A DNA stretch of 34,157 bases from Hypsibius dujardini (lineage: Eukaryota; Tardigrada; Eutardigrada; Parachela; Hypsibiidae), in NCBI GenBank assembly GCA_001579985.1, contig LRSR01005076.1, forward strand, positions 1-34,157. The letters are read 5' to 3'. The notes beneath the pieces are model-generated. The model was not told the DNA's origin. It did no database searches and saw only the letters and a program-made list of their open reading frames with translations. This document shows, in pieces, positions 9,383 to 19,067 of this stretch. The first letter of the stretch is position 1. The number at the start of each line of letters is the position of its first letter. The translations under genes and the position numbers were made by a program.

Positions 9383-9848
9383 GCTGCCTGTTTGTTTGAC
9401 TGCCTGTCTGTTTGTCTGTCTGTCTGCCTGTTCGTCTGTCTATTCGATTTATTATTCCTTGGTCAATCGAATATTCCTCTTTCCAGAGCCTTCTACCATT
9501 CACCGTGAGTACAAAGATGACGGGCAGCCCGGGGAGGAGTTTCTGGGTGGCGGATGCCGCCGATTATGCCAGGAGCAGCCTCAACGCTGTCGGCATCCTT
9601 GATCGCAGTCACGGATGTTTTGCCCATTCCCTCCAGGCATGCTCCACGTTTTTCCCCCTCGAAACTTGCAAGTTTATTCCCGTACATTTTGACCTCCTCT
9701 TTCGTACGTTTTCATTTCCTCACAGGGCTGGTACTACTCAACACTGCCGGAGTGCATAAGTTCCCGGTTGCAGTGGCGATTTTTCACCGAACTCCGCAAA
9801 CTTCTTCTCACCCAACAAGAATTCGAATCCGGTGCTTCGGCGAAGTAA
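7944..9848 (+). CDS. HSD17B12: Very-long-chain 3-oxoacyl-CoA reductase / 17-beta-hydroxysteroid dehydrogenase 12-type
   Basis: A short-chain dehydrogenase/reductase of the ER membrane that, in the family, carries out NADPH reduction of 3-ketoacyl-CoA in fatty-acid elongation and can act on steroids. Exons: 7944-8082, 8161-8207, 8292-8367, 8671-8781, 8848-8957, 9013-9195, 9487-9636 and 9726-9848. The product is 312 aa, the same as human HSD17B12. A hydrophobic segment at about residues 3-22 can anchor it. The cofactor motif TGATDGIG is at 49-56 and NNVG at 126-129; the likely catalytic residues are S183, Y196 and K200 (NVAS...YSATK). The C-terminal part GCFAHSLQ joins GWYYSTLPECIS only if intron 7 uses a GC donor (CAG/GCATGC). 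The relative HSDL1 is catalytically altered, whereas this protein keeps the full triad, so the active reductase is favoured. Confidence 0.88.
8395..8632. repeat. (GACA)n array in HSD17B12-type gene intron 3
   Basis: GACA array with GGCA and AACA variants in intron 8368-8670. The longest nearly pure run is at about 8408-8470. It opens long RQTD reading frames that are not real proteins. Confidence 0.95.
9216..9445. repeat. (CTGT)n array in HSD17B12-type gene intron 6
   Basis: CTGT/CTGC tetranucleotide array in intron 9196-9486, in the opposite strand sense to the array in intron 3 of the same gene. Orientation is therefore not fixed relative to transcription. Confidence 0.95.
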
Positions 9849-9968
9849 TTTTCAGAACCTTTCCTTGATGTTGACAAACCAATTCCGTGCCTGCTACGCC
9901 TCTTTTCTCCGAATTGCCTATTTAAAAAACTAGGCGCAACCAATTCTTTATCCTGTACATAATTGCCC

Positions 9969-10118
9969 CGCCTCTCGCTCCGCCCTCGCTCTATCTTAGC
10001 CAATTAAAATTCACGGATCTCGGTGTGTGCGGTACGCCGTACGCGCCTCTCGCTCCGCCCTCGCTCCACCTTAGCCAATTAAAATTCACTAATCTCAATG
10101 TGTGCGTTAGGCCGTACG
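9969..10118 (+). promoter_or_regulatory. 75-bp tandem duplication with CCAAT boxes upstream of ANP32
   Basis: Two adjacent copies, 9969-10043 and 10044-10118, share a CGCCTCTCGCTCCGCCCTCG block, an AGCCAATTAAAATTCAC block with an inverted-CCAAT-like core, and a GCCGTACG end. They lie 180-330 bases upstream of the ANP32 start codon, so they may be duplicated promoter elements. The remaining gap 10119-10301 is AT-rich and ends in an acceptor-like TTTTCCTGCAG ten bases before the ATG. Confidence 0.55.
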
Positions 10119-10301
10119 CGTGCAATTGGTCTGAAATTACACCAAGAGAAAACGCGCATTTGTCGTTGAGCGAACGGAAAAAAAGAATTCCTCTCTCCAT
10201 TTTGATTTAATTTCTTCTCCCGATTGAGTGCATTAATCGTTCCGCGCCCCACACCCATTTTAGTTTTGTAAATTTTGTATTTTTCCTGCAGTTCTACAAT
10301 C

Positions 10302-11477
10302 ATGGTGATGTCGATGGAGGAGTCGATCAGTCAGCAGCTTCTCGGGCAGTCGCCTTCGAAAGTGGAGAAGATCTCCGTGGCGTCGGCGCAGTCCGACGGA
10401 GGCATGATCAAGGGCCTGAGCGCGGACCTCGTCAGCCTGTCGCACCTGGACCTCAAGGATGCCGGTATTACCAGCCTGAAAGGCCTGCCGAAGCTGCCGA
10501 AGCTGAGGAGCCTCAATTTAGAAGGGAATTTAATTAAAGACGGCGAGGACCTGGAATGGGTCGCCGAAAATTGCCCGGTAAGTTTTGATAGGTTTCTCTG
10601 TTTCGAAAGGTTAGTTGGTAGGTAGAGCGGCTGTCGTGAACTGTTCGATCGTGGTCGGATGAAAACATAGTTGCCGGCGTGAAAATTTGATTGATTTCGG
10701 CGCTTGATTGATCGATTTGCTTGATTGTTTACGAGTTGTTCCAATCAGCTGCGCTAGATTGGTTGATTGGCTTGATTTGTTGATTTGTTTTTACTTTTCT
10801 TTTCTTTTGCAGGCGTTGGAGAACTTAGTACTGTCCGCGAACCCCATCACCGATCTGACCAAATTGGAGGCCTTGAACAAGCTGGCCAAGCTCACATCGC
10901 TCCAGCTTACTGGTTCGGAGATCGCGAAGGTAGACGGTTACGAGGTAAGTTATGCGATTGATTGATTGATTGGTTGATTAGTTCCTGTTTAATTGGCGGA
11001 TAATCGCTTCATTGATTGCTTGATGAGGTAGTAAATTATTTTTATTTCAGGCTAAGGTCTTTGCGCTACTCCCATCGCTGACCACGGTGGATGGGAAGAA
11101 GAAAGACGTCGAGGAGGTCGAAGATGACGACGACGACGACGACGAAGCCGAGGAAGAGGACGAAGAGTCTGATGACGACGCGGAGAGTGATGGCGAGGAG
11201 GGCAATCCGGGGCTGCAGGCGTTGCTTGGTGGTGAGGACTTAAGCGACGACGATGAAGATTTCGGTGGAGGTGAGTTGTCTGTTTGTTTTGTCGATTGCT
11301 TGTCTGACGAAGGGATTCTTTGTAGAGGAAGGCGGCTCAGACGATGACGAAGAGGATGACGACGATGATGACGAAGACGAGGAGACAGGCGACGATGCCA
11401 CCCCGAAGAAGGCCGACGTCCAGCCGGAAGGCGGCAAGGGAATCAAGCGCAAAGCGGAAGATGATGATGCCGAATAA
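10302..11477 (+). CDS. ANP32: Acidic leucine-rich nuclear phosphoprotein 32 family protein, copy 1
   Basis: ANP32 proteins are nuclear histone-binding/chaperone and phosphatase-regulating factors with an LRR head and an acidic tail. Exons: 10302-10577, 10813-10944, 11051-11270 and 11326-11477 (TAA), giving 259 aa. LRRs run through residues about 40-155 (LSHLDLKDAGITSL, LRSLNLEGNLI, LENLVLSANPITDL, LTSLQLTGSEI), with the family cap AKVFALLPSLTTVDG. From about residue 160 the tail is dominated by D/E runs and ends with KGIKRKAEDDDAE, a nuclear-localisation-like motif as in ANP32A (GQKRKRE). The first 35 residues differ from vertebrate ANP32A. The poly(A) hexamer AATAAA overlaps the stop codon at 11473-11478. 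A partial copy lies at 2740-2900. Confidence 0.88.
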
Positions 11478-11701
11478 ACGTTTCTTGTCTTCCCTTTGCC
11501 GCATCTCATTGGCTTCCTTTATTTGGCAGATCTTTTTGAGCGTGTTTGTCTTTGCTTGCTTGCGACAGTAGTTGTAATTCGATTGTCTCTTTTTGGTTTC
11601 ATATTTTTTTCGTGCGGGTCGGTTAGTTCCTTGAGGCGACAGACAGTCTTGGGCCTCTTTTTTCCTTTTATTGCCCTCGTGTATCTTTTCCATCAGCTGC
11701 T

Positions 11702-12110
11702 ATTACCGTATGCTCGCGATCTCAAGGGACACTTTTCTGCCCTACCTTAAATTTTAACCAACCCGGGCCGTGCCGTTCACCAAATTAGCACTGTAGGAAG
11801 AAATATACGGAAAAGCACAACTGTGCAATCAATCAATCGAGTGAGTAAGCTGTCTGAGAAGAGTGAATCAGATTGAACGTTCAATCGAATGCAGGGCCAT
11901 ACCGAGGGAGGCGGGGCTTAGCTGTCCCTTCAGATCACGAGCATACGGTACAACTGTGCAATCAATCAATCGAGCGCAACGAGTAAGCTGTCCGAAATCG
12001 GCCAATGAGAAAAGAGTGAATCAGATTGAACGTTCAATCTGAGTGCAGGGCCATATCGAGGGAGGCGGGGCTTAACTGTACCTTGAGATTACGAGCGATA
12101 ATACGGTAAT
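11702..12110. mobile_element. About 409-bp element with terminal inverted repeats and internal tandem duplication
   Basis: The left end ATTACCGTATGCTCGCGATC is matched in inverse by the right end ...ACGAGCGATAATACGGTAAT, with about 30 bases of imperfect arms. Inside are two tandem copies, about 11815-11950 and 11951-12110, sharing GTGCAATCAATCAATCGAG, GAATCAGATTGAACGTTCAAT and GAGGGAGGCGGGGCTTA. No coding capacity. The last block recurs at about 15490-15520. Best read as a non-autonomous foldback/MITE. The remaining sequence from 11479 to 11701 shows only a T-rich 3' flank. Confidence 0.6.
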
Positions 12111-12243
12111 GAATTGAACCAAGCGATGCTAAAGGCTTGAAAGACACCGTTAAAAAAGGCGAAAATAAGTTTTATATTTCAGTTGATTAAGTAATTGTAG
12201 ATTCCTCGAGCTGAATCGTTAATTGATTTGAAGTTAATATGGT

Positions 12244-12316
12244 AGCAGATTGGCGCAGAGGTTAGCGCGCTGGGCTCATAACTCAGAGGTCCGTGGATCG
12301 AAACCATGATCTGCTA
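12244..12316 (+). tRNA. Initiator tRNA-Met (CAT)
   Basis: A 73-nt cloverleaf without intron. The acceptor stem AGCAGAT/ATCTGCT pairs fully, followed by discriminator A. The D stem is GCGC/GCGC, the anticodon stem CTGGG/CTCAG (one G-T pair) with loop CTCATAA, and the T stem CGTGG/CCATG. The A1-T72 end pair, A54 in the T loop (ATCGAAA) and the run of three G-C/G-T pairs under the anticodon loop are eukaryotic initiator features. The A box TGGCGCAGAGG is present and a T5 run follows at 12319-12323 as the pol III terminator. Confidence 0.96.
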
Positions 12317-12358
12317 ACTTTTTCTCATTTTTCTGACTCCGTCGTTCATTCGCTGGTG

Positions 12359-12614
12359 AAAACGTTTGATTCCCAGAATTTCGACATTCCGTCCACTCAA
12401 AATTGGATTTAGAATCGATTGACATCAGCCGAATAATTTTTGGATGTCAGGGGCGGAGCCATGGGCTAGTTTCAATCCAGGCTTCCGAGGGACATTGCAG
12501 AAATGACCCAAAGCTCCGCCTCCTGGCACCGAGATTAGATGCTGCTGATGTCAATCGATTCCAAATCGAATTTGGAGTGAGCGGGTGTCAAAATGTTTGG
12601 AATCAAGCGTTTTT
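12359..12614. mobile_element. 256-bp foldback element next to the tRNA
   Basis: Arms of about 66 bases (12359-12430 and about 12543-12614) are imperfect inverted repeats: AAAACGTTTGATTCC pairs with GGAATCAAGCGTTTT, and AGAATCGATTGACATCAGC pairs with GCTGATGTCAATCGATTCC. The centre holds two opposed GGGGCGGAGC / GCTCCGCCTCC blocks. It begins 43 bases after the tRNA end. No coding capacity. The stretch 12615-12983 shows no gene. Confidence 0.7.
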
Positions 12615-12983
12615 GCAGTGGTTGGGATCAAAACAATTGAGATTTCAGAAGCGTAGCTGATGAATCAATCAATCAAGCCCCGGGCCATAGCACAAAGTGG
12701 TGCGGGAATTGTTTTCTTATTTTTTTCTAAAATCAAGTAAGCAGCAATATGAACTTCCGATATCTCATTAATGCTGCTGTAAATTTTGCGTAGACACAGC
12801 TGGTAAAGGGTAAAATTAGGCGAAAACACAAAACCGCTCATCATTCATCTGTGAAAGAGACCCTTAGTCCGTACACACTAGACTACAAACTGAAAGCGGA
12901 AACTGGAAAAAGTCCTTCGCAAGGGGACAATTCAAGCAAGCAATTTATAAATCCTCGCGGTGAGTGGGAAGTTTAAGTGTAGA

Positions 12984-14607
12984 CTACTCCTCAATCTTGC
13001 GCTTTACTCCTTTCACGCCGGCCCCGCTGGAAGAGGAAGAGTCCGGCGCGACCTGAGCTCGCTCCGGCACGACTTCCGCATCAACGCCATCTTCCTCCTC
13101 CTCCTCTTCCTCATCATCATCATCATCTCCGTCAGAGTCGCTGCTGTCGTCGTCGCCGTCGAATTCCATTCCGCCGTTCTCATTGTTCACCTGCTCGTCC
13201 TCATCAGTGTCCTGGTACTCATCTACCGCATCCTCTTCATCCTCATCCTCGTCCTCATCCTCGTCCTCATCTGAATCGGAGATCTCTTTGCCGGCCCGAT
13301 CGAGGCTGTCGAGGATGTCGAGGGAGGGAAGGAGTTTCAGCACGTGGTCTCGGTAGTCGGGGACGGCCTTCACGATGTCGCAGGTGAAGAGATCGAGGCA
13401 GTGCAGATTCGAAAGTCTTTTCAGCGGCTCCAGGATCTCCACCTTGTCAATCTTCTTATTCCCTCCCAGGTAGAGGTACTGCAGTAAAACACGTTTAACT
13501 GAATTAGCTGCACAATACCAAATTATGACTTCTAATTTTAATTTACAATAACTAAAAAGCTAAGTCTAGTGTTATTTAAATGAAATGTCTGGATTTAAAT
13601 AAAATATTAAGTAAATTTAAATAAAATATTAAATAAATTGTAATAAAATGTTAAATAAAATGTAATAAAATATAAATAAATTTAAATCCAAGACTAAAGT
13701 TTATATCATTGAAAAACTAGATCATTTAAAAGAAAAGCCACATTTTCAGCATATCAAATAACAAAGTAAATGAAATATCATAATGCTTGTTGTAAATTAG
13801 TTTTATTTTAAATAAAAATATATATTACTTAAAATCAAAAGCCGCTGTCTGAACTCTTTAACCGATATAAACCGAAACAAAACTAGCTAAATCTCTAATC
13901 ACGTTATATTTATTATTTGAATTTAAATATTGTGCGGAAACAGAAATTATCCATAAATAGTTCCCAAAGTAGTTTCCTTATACAAAACCTCTCCAAAGAA
14001 ACCATTTTACCTAACTTCCCATCAATTCCTCAAGCCTAAAGCGTGCACATTCAACTTACCCAATCAAGTCAATCGATCTAAGCGACGAATGAATTCAGTT
14101 AAACTATCAACAATCAATCAATCAATCAAGGAGACAAATGAACTCAGTTAAACCATCGACAATCAAACAATCAATCGACGCCTCACATAGTAAAACCCTC
14201 AAATTTCAAACCCCACAAATTGCAGAGTTCTCGCGCCTGGCCATTGTTTCCTCGGCCCCAGTCTGAACCCCTTTAAAGGAAACCACCTGAATTGGTCTAA
14301 ACAGGTGCGGCAACCTCACCTCAAGCGCGGGGCAACTGTCGAGGGCTTGCAGTCCGCCGGCGATTTTGTTGTCGCACAGCCACAGTTTCCGCAACTTCGG
14401 CAGCGCGGGGAACGGCGTCAGACCGGCCAACCCCGTCCCAATCAGCGAAAGCTCCTCCAGGCCAGTGTGCGCCTGCAGCAGGTCGAGGACCCCGGCCAGG
14501 CCATCCGCCAGCTTTGCGTTGTCGAGGTTGAGGGTTTTCACTTCTGCCGGCAGCCGCTTCCCATCTAGCTGCGCAATCCGCTCCTTCACATCCACCGTTT
14601 TAGCCAT
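12984..14607 (-). CDS. ANP32: Acidic leucine-rich nuclear phosphoprotein 32 family protein, copy 2
   Basis: A paralogue of the gene at 10302, on the opposite strand and convergent with it across the tRNA. Two exons, 14607-14320 and 13478-12984 (TAG), join in phase 0 to give 260 aa. LRR blocks include VKTLNLDNAKL, LEELSLIGTGLAGL, LRKLWLCDNKI and LEYLYLGGNKKIDKV. The cap reads DYRDHVLKLLPSLDILDSLD, close to ANP32A ([21 protein letters not shown]). The tail is a long D/E run and ends in GVKGVKRKIEE. This copy looks closer to vertebrate ANP32A than copy 1 and keeps only one intron, against three. The ATG context is AACATGG. Confidence 0.88.
13479..14319 (-). other. AT-rich intron of ANP32 copy 2
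   Basis: This 841-bp intron carries an ATTTAAATAAAATATTAA-type low-complexity stretch at about 13560-13700 and two AATCAATCAATCAATCAAG-like clusters near 14110 and 14160. No open reading frame of note. It is the longest intron in the window and the only long one with neither a GACA array nor a foldback element. Confidence 0.7.
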
Positions 14608-14865
14608 GTTCTCGGGAAGAGAGATTGGGGGAGGGGTGGAAGTTAGGGTGTAACTTTTGGAAGAAAAATCGCTGCGGATTCGGAATAACACCAGGTAATG
14701 AATGAAATAATTCCCCAAGGTGAAAATATTTTCGACTGCAAATAGAACTTCAATCGACCAATCAAGCGACGGCCTGCAAGGGGACTCGCAACACCCTGGC
14801 CGAGTTCGAGCCTTTGCACCGTATTGGAAGACTTTCGTTTCTCTTTAAGTCCACTTGATTCAAAA

Positions 14866-14914
14866 AGTGGAAGTGGAATTTTGAGAACAGATCAGCTGTA
14901 GTTCCACTTCCACT
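14866..14914. repeat. 13-bp perfect inverted repeat in the ANP32/COQ6 intergenic region
   Basis: AGTGGAAGTGGAA (14866-14878) and TTCCACTTCCACT (14902-14914) are exact reverse complements around a 23-base loop. It lies in the 1029-bp gap between the divergent ANP32 copy 2 and COQ6. A further repeat lies at 15365-15545; otherwise the gap shows no gene. Confidence 0.55.
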
Positions 14915-15364
14915 GCCACGATGCTACAAAAGCGAGTGCCACGCCATGCTGCCAGGTGCCGCTCTCGGCCAAGGGCCAGTCGGCTCGGAATTCCGTAGTC
15001 CTCCTCACTTGGGGAGTTATTCAAATTCCGAATTCCAAATCAGTTTGACTTAATTTTTTTATTAAGACCTATTTAAATGATGAATATAAAAAATTATTTC
15101 ACCGCCATAGACAGATAAATTTATTTTTGGTGAAATTTCAAAGTTGGAAATGGTTCCATTACATTTACCGTTGGGTGCGATCGATTGATTGCTTGATTAA
15201 ACTGTCAATGGACAAAATTGCCCCAGCAAATTGAGTTTCTCCATCGTTAGAAAATATAAAACATACAGGAACGATCATTAATTCGGGATGATTTTCAAAA
15301 TGACAATTCAGATCCTCACCATACCTTTTTTTTCAAATACCCACATTTTTTTCATGATGGAATG

Positions 15365-15545
15365 ATGTCAGGTGGTTGATTGTTCGATTGAGTACCCTGG
15401 AGGGTCCGGGGTATGGACAAAGGGGCGGAGCAGGGGGTGGTCTGGTGGTTGATTGTTCGATTGTTTGAAAATCGTTCAACCAAGGGCAGGGCCATACCGA
15501 GAGAGGCGGGGCTTAGATAGCGAGCATACGGCATTTGCCGTCTTG
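15365..15545. repeat. Repeat segment upstream of COQ6 related to the 11.7-12.1 kb element
   Basis: GGTGGTTGATTGTTCGATTG occurs twice, about 60 bases apart. The following GCAGGGCCATACCGAGAGAG and GGCGGGGCTTAGATAGCGAGCATACGGCA blocks match the internal units at about 11895-11950 and 12047-12105. It is likely a diverged or truncated copy of that element. Confidence 0.55.
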
Positions 15546-15636
15546 CCGGTTTGTTGATCGGCTGTTTCCGGAGTGAATCATGATTTATTAGTAATCCTGA
15601 ACCCTCCCCAAACATTTTCCGTGGCGTTCAAAAATA

Positions 15637-16714
15637 ATGCAGTCTTTATGGGGGATGCAGACGTTTCGTCGAAGATTATCTTCCAACACCACCAAAGTGC
15701 TGAGAAAGAGCTATGACATCGTGATTGCTGGCGGCGGCCTCGTGGGAAGCTGCGCCGCTTGTGCTATTGGTGAGTTGATTGATTAGCTTGTCGATTATAC
15801 TGCAGTCATTCAACCAATCAATCAATCACTCAGCCGGTGAGTTGATTGATTGGCTTGTTGATTATATTGCAGTCATTCAACCAATCAATCGATTGTTCAG
15901 CCGGTAGAAATACGGTGTTTTCTTTTATTGGCCAACTGACGACGCTTGATTCGTTTTTTATTGTCTCTCTTTGCATTGAAGCTTCGGATCCTCTTCTCCA
16001 ATCATTGCGCGTCTTGGTGATTGAGCCGAGAGAGCCGAAAATTTGGAAAGCATCGCCGGAGCGTTTCAGCAATCGCGTCTATTCCGTCGCACCTGGTACT
16101 CGAAAGCTGCTCGAAGGTCCGATTATTCCGTCAATCCGTTCCTGATTTCCGAACGGAATTTGCAATAACTCTCTATTCCCTTGCAGAGCTCTCCGCTTGG
16201 AAGACTGTGGAAGCGCTGCGTTATCGGCCAGTTCGACGGCTTCAAGTACTGTTTTTTTCGCGTTAGACAGGGACAGCGTACGAGCCGTGGAACGTTTAAT
16301 CGGCCACGCGGCGCTTGTGTTGTATGTACGGTGCACACAGCCGTGCACACGTTCCACTCCACTACGACTGTCCCTGTCTAACGCGAAAATACAGTACTCA
16401 CATTTCAGACAAATCATTTTCACGCTAATTCCAGCTGATAAATTTAATTTAACACGATTCAATTTAATGTTTTCCGGTATTTTAAATCGGAATTGAATTA
16501 AATCACACAAAAGGGGAGAGTCCGACCGTACTGCCATCGAATAGACACACTCACCTCGTAAATGAAATTTAATGCAACAGTTTCGCTTGATTCAACTCTT
16601 TTCTAATACTTAATCTGCCCAATACGGCGATGCGTTGATTGATCTCTTGGTAAATTGTTATTTTCCATTAAGCCGTGTGATTGATTGATGTATTTAGTGT
16701 CTGTCTTTCTGTCG

Positions 16715-16751
<37 letters not shown>

Positions 16752-19034
16752 CCTGTCTGTCTGTCTGTCTGTCTATTTGTCTGCCTGTCTGTCTGTCGAT
16801 CTATCCGTCTGTCTGACTGGTTGTCTATTGACTGATACATTCATCATTGTCTGTTAAGCCTTGTTCCTGCTTGTCTGCCTCGTGTGTCTAGTCTAGTGCT
16901 TTTTCACTTGCAGGTTTGGGAATCCGCTTCCGAAGCCGCCATTTCATTTCAACAGCCACGCCTGGACGAGTATGTTTCGTACGTTGTGGAAGACGAAGTG
17001 CTGGCATCGGCAGTCTGGACTCGCCTCGGTGAACTGTCCAGTCAAGTTGATGTCGTCCACAACCTCTCCGCCAAAACCTACGACTTACCGTCACGACGCA
17101 ATGATATGCACAAAAAGGAAGCTGGATCTGCCTCTAGGGACGATTCCGGTCGAGAGGATAGGGTGAAGATTGTATTGTCGGACGGGACGCAACTGGAGAC
17201 GAGTCTGCTGGTAAGAAGTCGATCGCTTCCGGTCCTTTTACCGTTCTCCTTGTATTATCAGGATCTTTTTCATTCTTTTGGTCAGATTGGTGCGGACGGA
17301 CCCAGTTCGGCAGTGCGACAAGCAATGGGAGTGCAGTATTTGAATTGGAGTTACGACCAGAAGGGTATCGTCGCCTCCCTTCAATTGTCCGAGGTACAGT
17401 ATCTTTATTTCTCTACTTGCATAAGTTGAATGGTATCTTATATCTTTCTTCAGGCTCAAGACAACAGTGTCGCATGGCAGCGTTTTACGTCTCTCGGACC
17501 CATAGCGTTGTTGCCGGTCAGTGGCGGTTTAATGCGTGTCTGCCTGTTTATCTAGCCACTTGTCAGTCTGTCTGTCTGTATGTCCGTCAGTCTACGTGCC
17601 TGTCTGTCTGACTGTTTGTTTGTCTGACTGTCAGTCTACGTGCCTGTCTGTTTGTTTGTCTGACTGTTTGTCTGTCTGTCTGTCAGTCTACATGCCTGTC
17701 TTACTGTTTGTCTGACTCTTTGTCTACTGATTGATGCATTCATCATTGTCTATTTAGCGTTGTTCCTGCTCGACTGCCTTGTCTGTCTAGACTCCTGTCT
17801 GTTCATCATTGTAGCAACTATGTGCCTCGCTGTCTGTCGTCTGTCTGGCTGGTTGTCGCTCCGTCTTCCTGTCTGCCTGCATGTATGCCATTTTTTCTAT
17901 CGACCTCGCTGTCTTCTCTACATGCTTGTGCTAGCTTTTGCTGGTGAACGTTTCGAATTTTGTCTTGTGTATGGGAACAGCTGGACGAAAAGCGTTCATC
18001 ACTGGTGTGGTCAACGAACACGGAAGACGCGACACGTTTGCTGGCTTTGTCCGATGAGGAATTCCTGGATGCTCTTAATCAGGCTCTGGTAAGAGCGTCC
18101 AGCCGTTTCTTATTATACTCAGTGGTCAACTTCATACAGTTTATCTTTCTGTCTTCCTGCAATTTTGCGTTCTTTACAGTGGGAAGAACAGGACAAAAAA
18201 CAGCTCGCTGGTCGAGCCCTGGAATATCTCGACCGGTTCATCGGGAAGTTCGGACAACGTATGTTCTTGCCGAAGGGGTTATGACATCATTTTTGTCTTT
18301 CTGTTGATGCCTGCCAGTCATGCGTCTGCATATTCAAGTTCTTACTCAGTTGTCTGTATCAGACTGACTGTATGGCCACCTGCGTTTTCGATTAGTTTTT
18401 CGGCTTGCTTGCCCGCCTGGTTCTCTACCCGTCTTGTGCCTGCCTCTCTGTCGGTGTGTCTGTATATCTGCCGGCTTGTCTGTCTGTGTGTTTTTCTGTC
18501 TCTCTCTTGTGGCTTTACCTGTCGTTAGTTGCCGTATGTCTGCCTTTTTCTGTTCGTTTTCTGTCCGGTCATGGCATGGCTTTTTCGTTCCCTTCGAGGA
18601 AACTGCTAATAAAATATTTTTTCTTCATTGCTAACAGGACCGGCCAACTTCCAACAAATACCACCAACCCTGACTGCCGTCGACAAGGGCAGCCGAGCGG
18701 CATTCCCTCTGGCTCTCGGTCACGCAACTCGCTATGTCGTACCCCATGTCGCGCTCATCGGGTAAAACCTCTGTCTGACCAACTGGTTTGTCGTCTCTCT
18801 GCCTGTCTGTTTGTCCATCTGCCTTTCTGTTTATCTACCTGCCTGTCTGTCTATCTACATGTGTGGCTGTCTGTCTGTTTGCCTGCCCGCAGACTCATCT
18901 GCGTGTCTGTCTGTCTGCCCGCCTGTTTGTCAATCTGCCTCTGTGACTGACAGACTGATTTGTTGCTTGCTCCTTCGTCTATTTGCATGCCTGCCTAGAC
19001 TCTGTCTATCTGTCTGTTTGCCTACTTGACCACC

Positions 19035-19067
<33 letters not shown>

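Noticed and set aside
9637-9759. Read-through of HSD17B12-type exon 7 to the in-frame TAA at 9757
   Set aside because: The extension (ACSTFFPLETCKF...) has no family similarity, whereas splicing to 9726 restores a C-terminal region that aligns with the family and gives the usual 312 aa.
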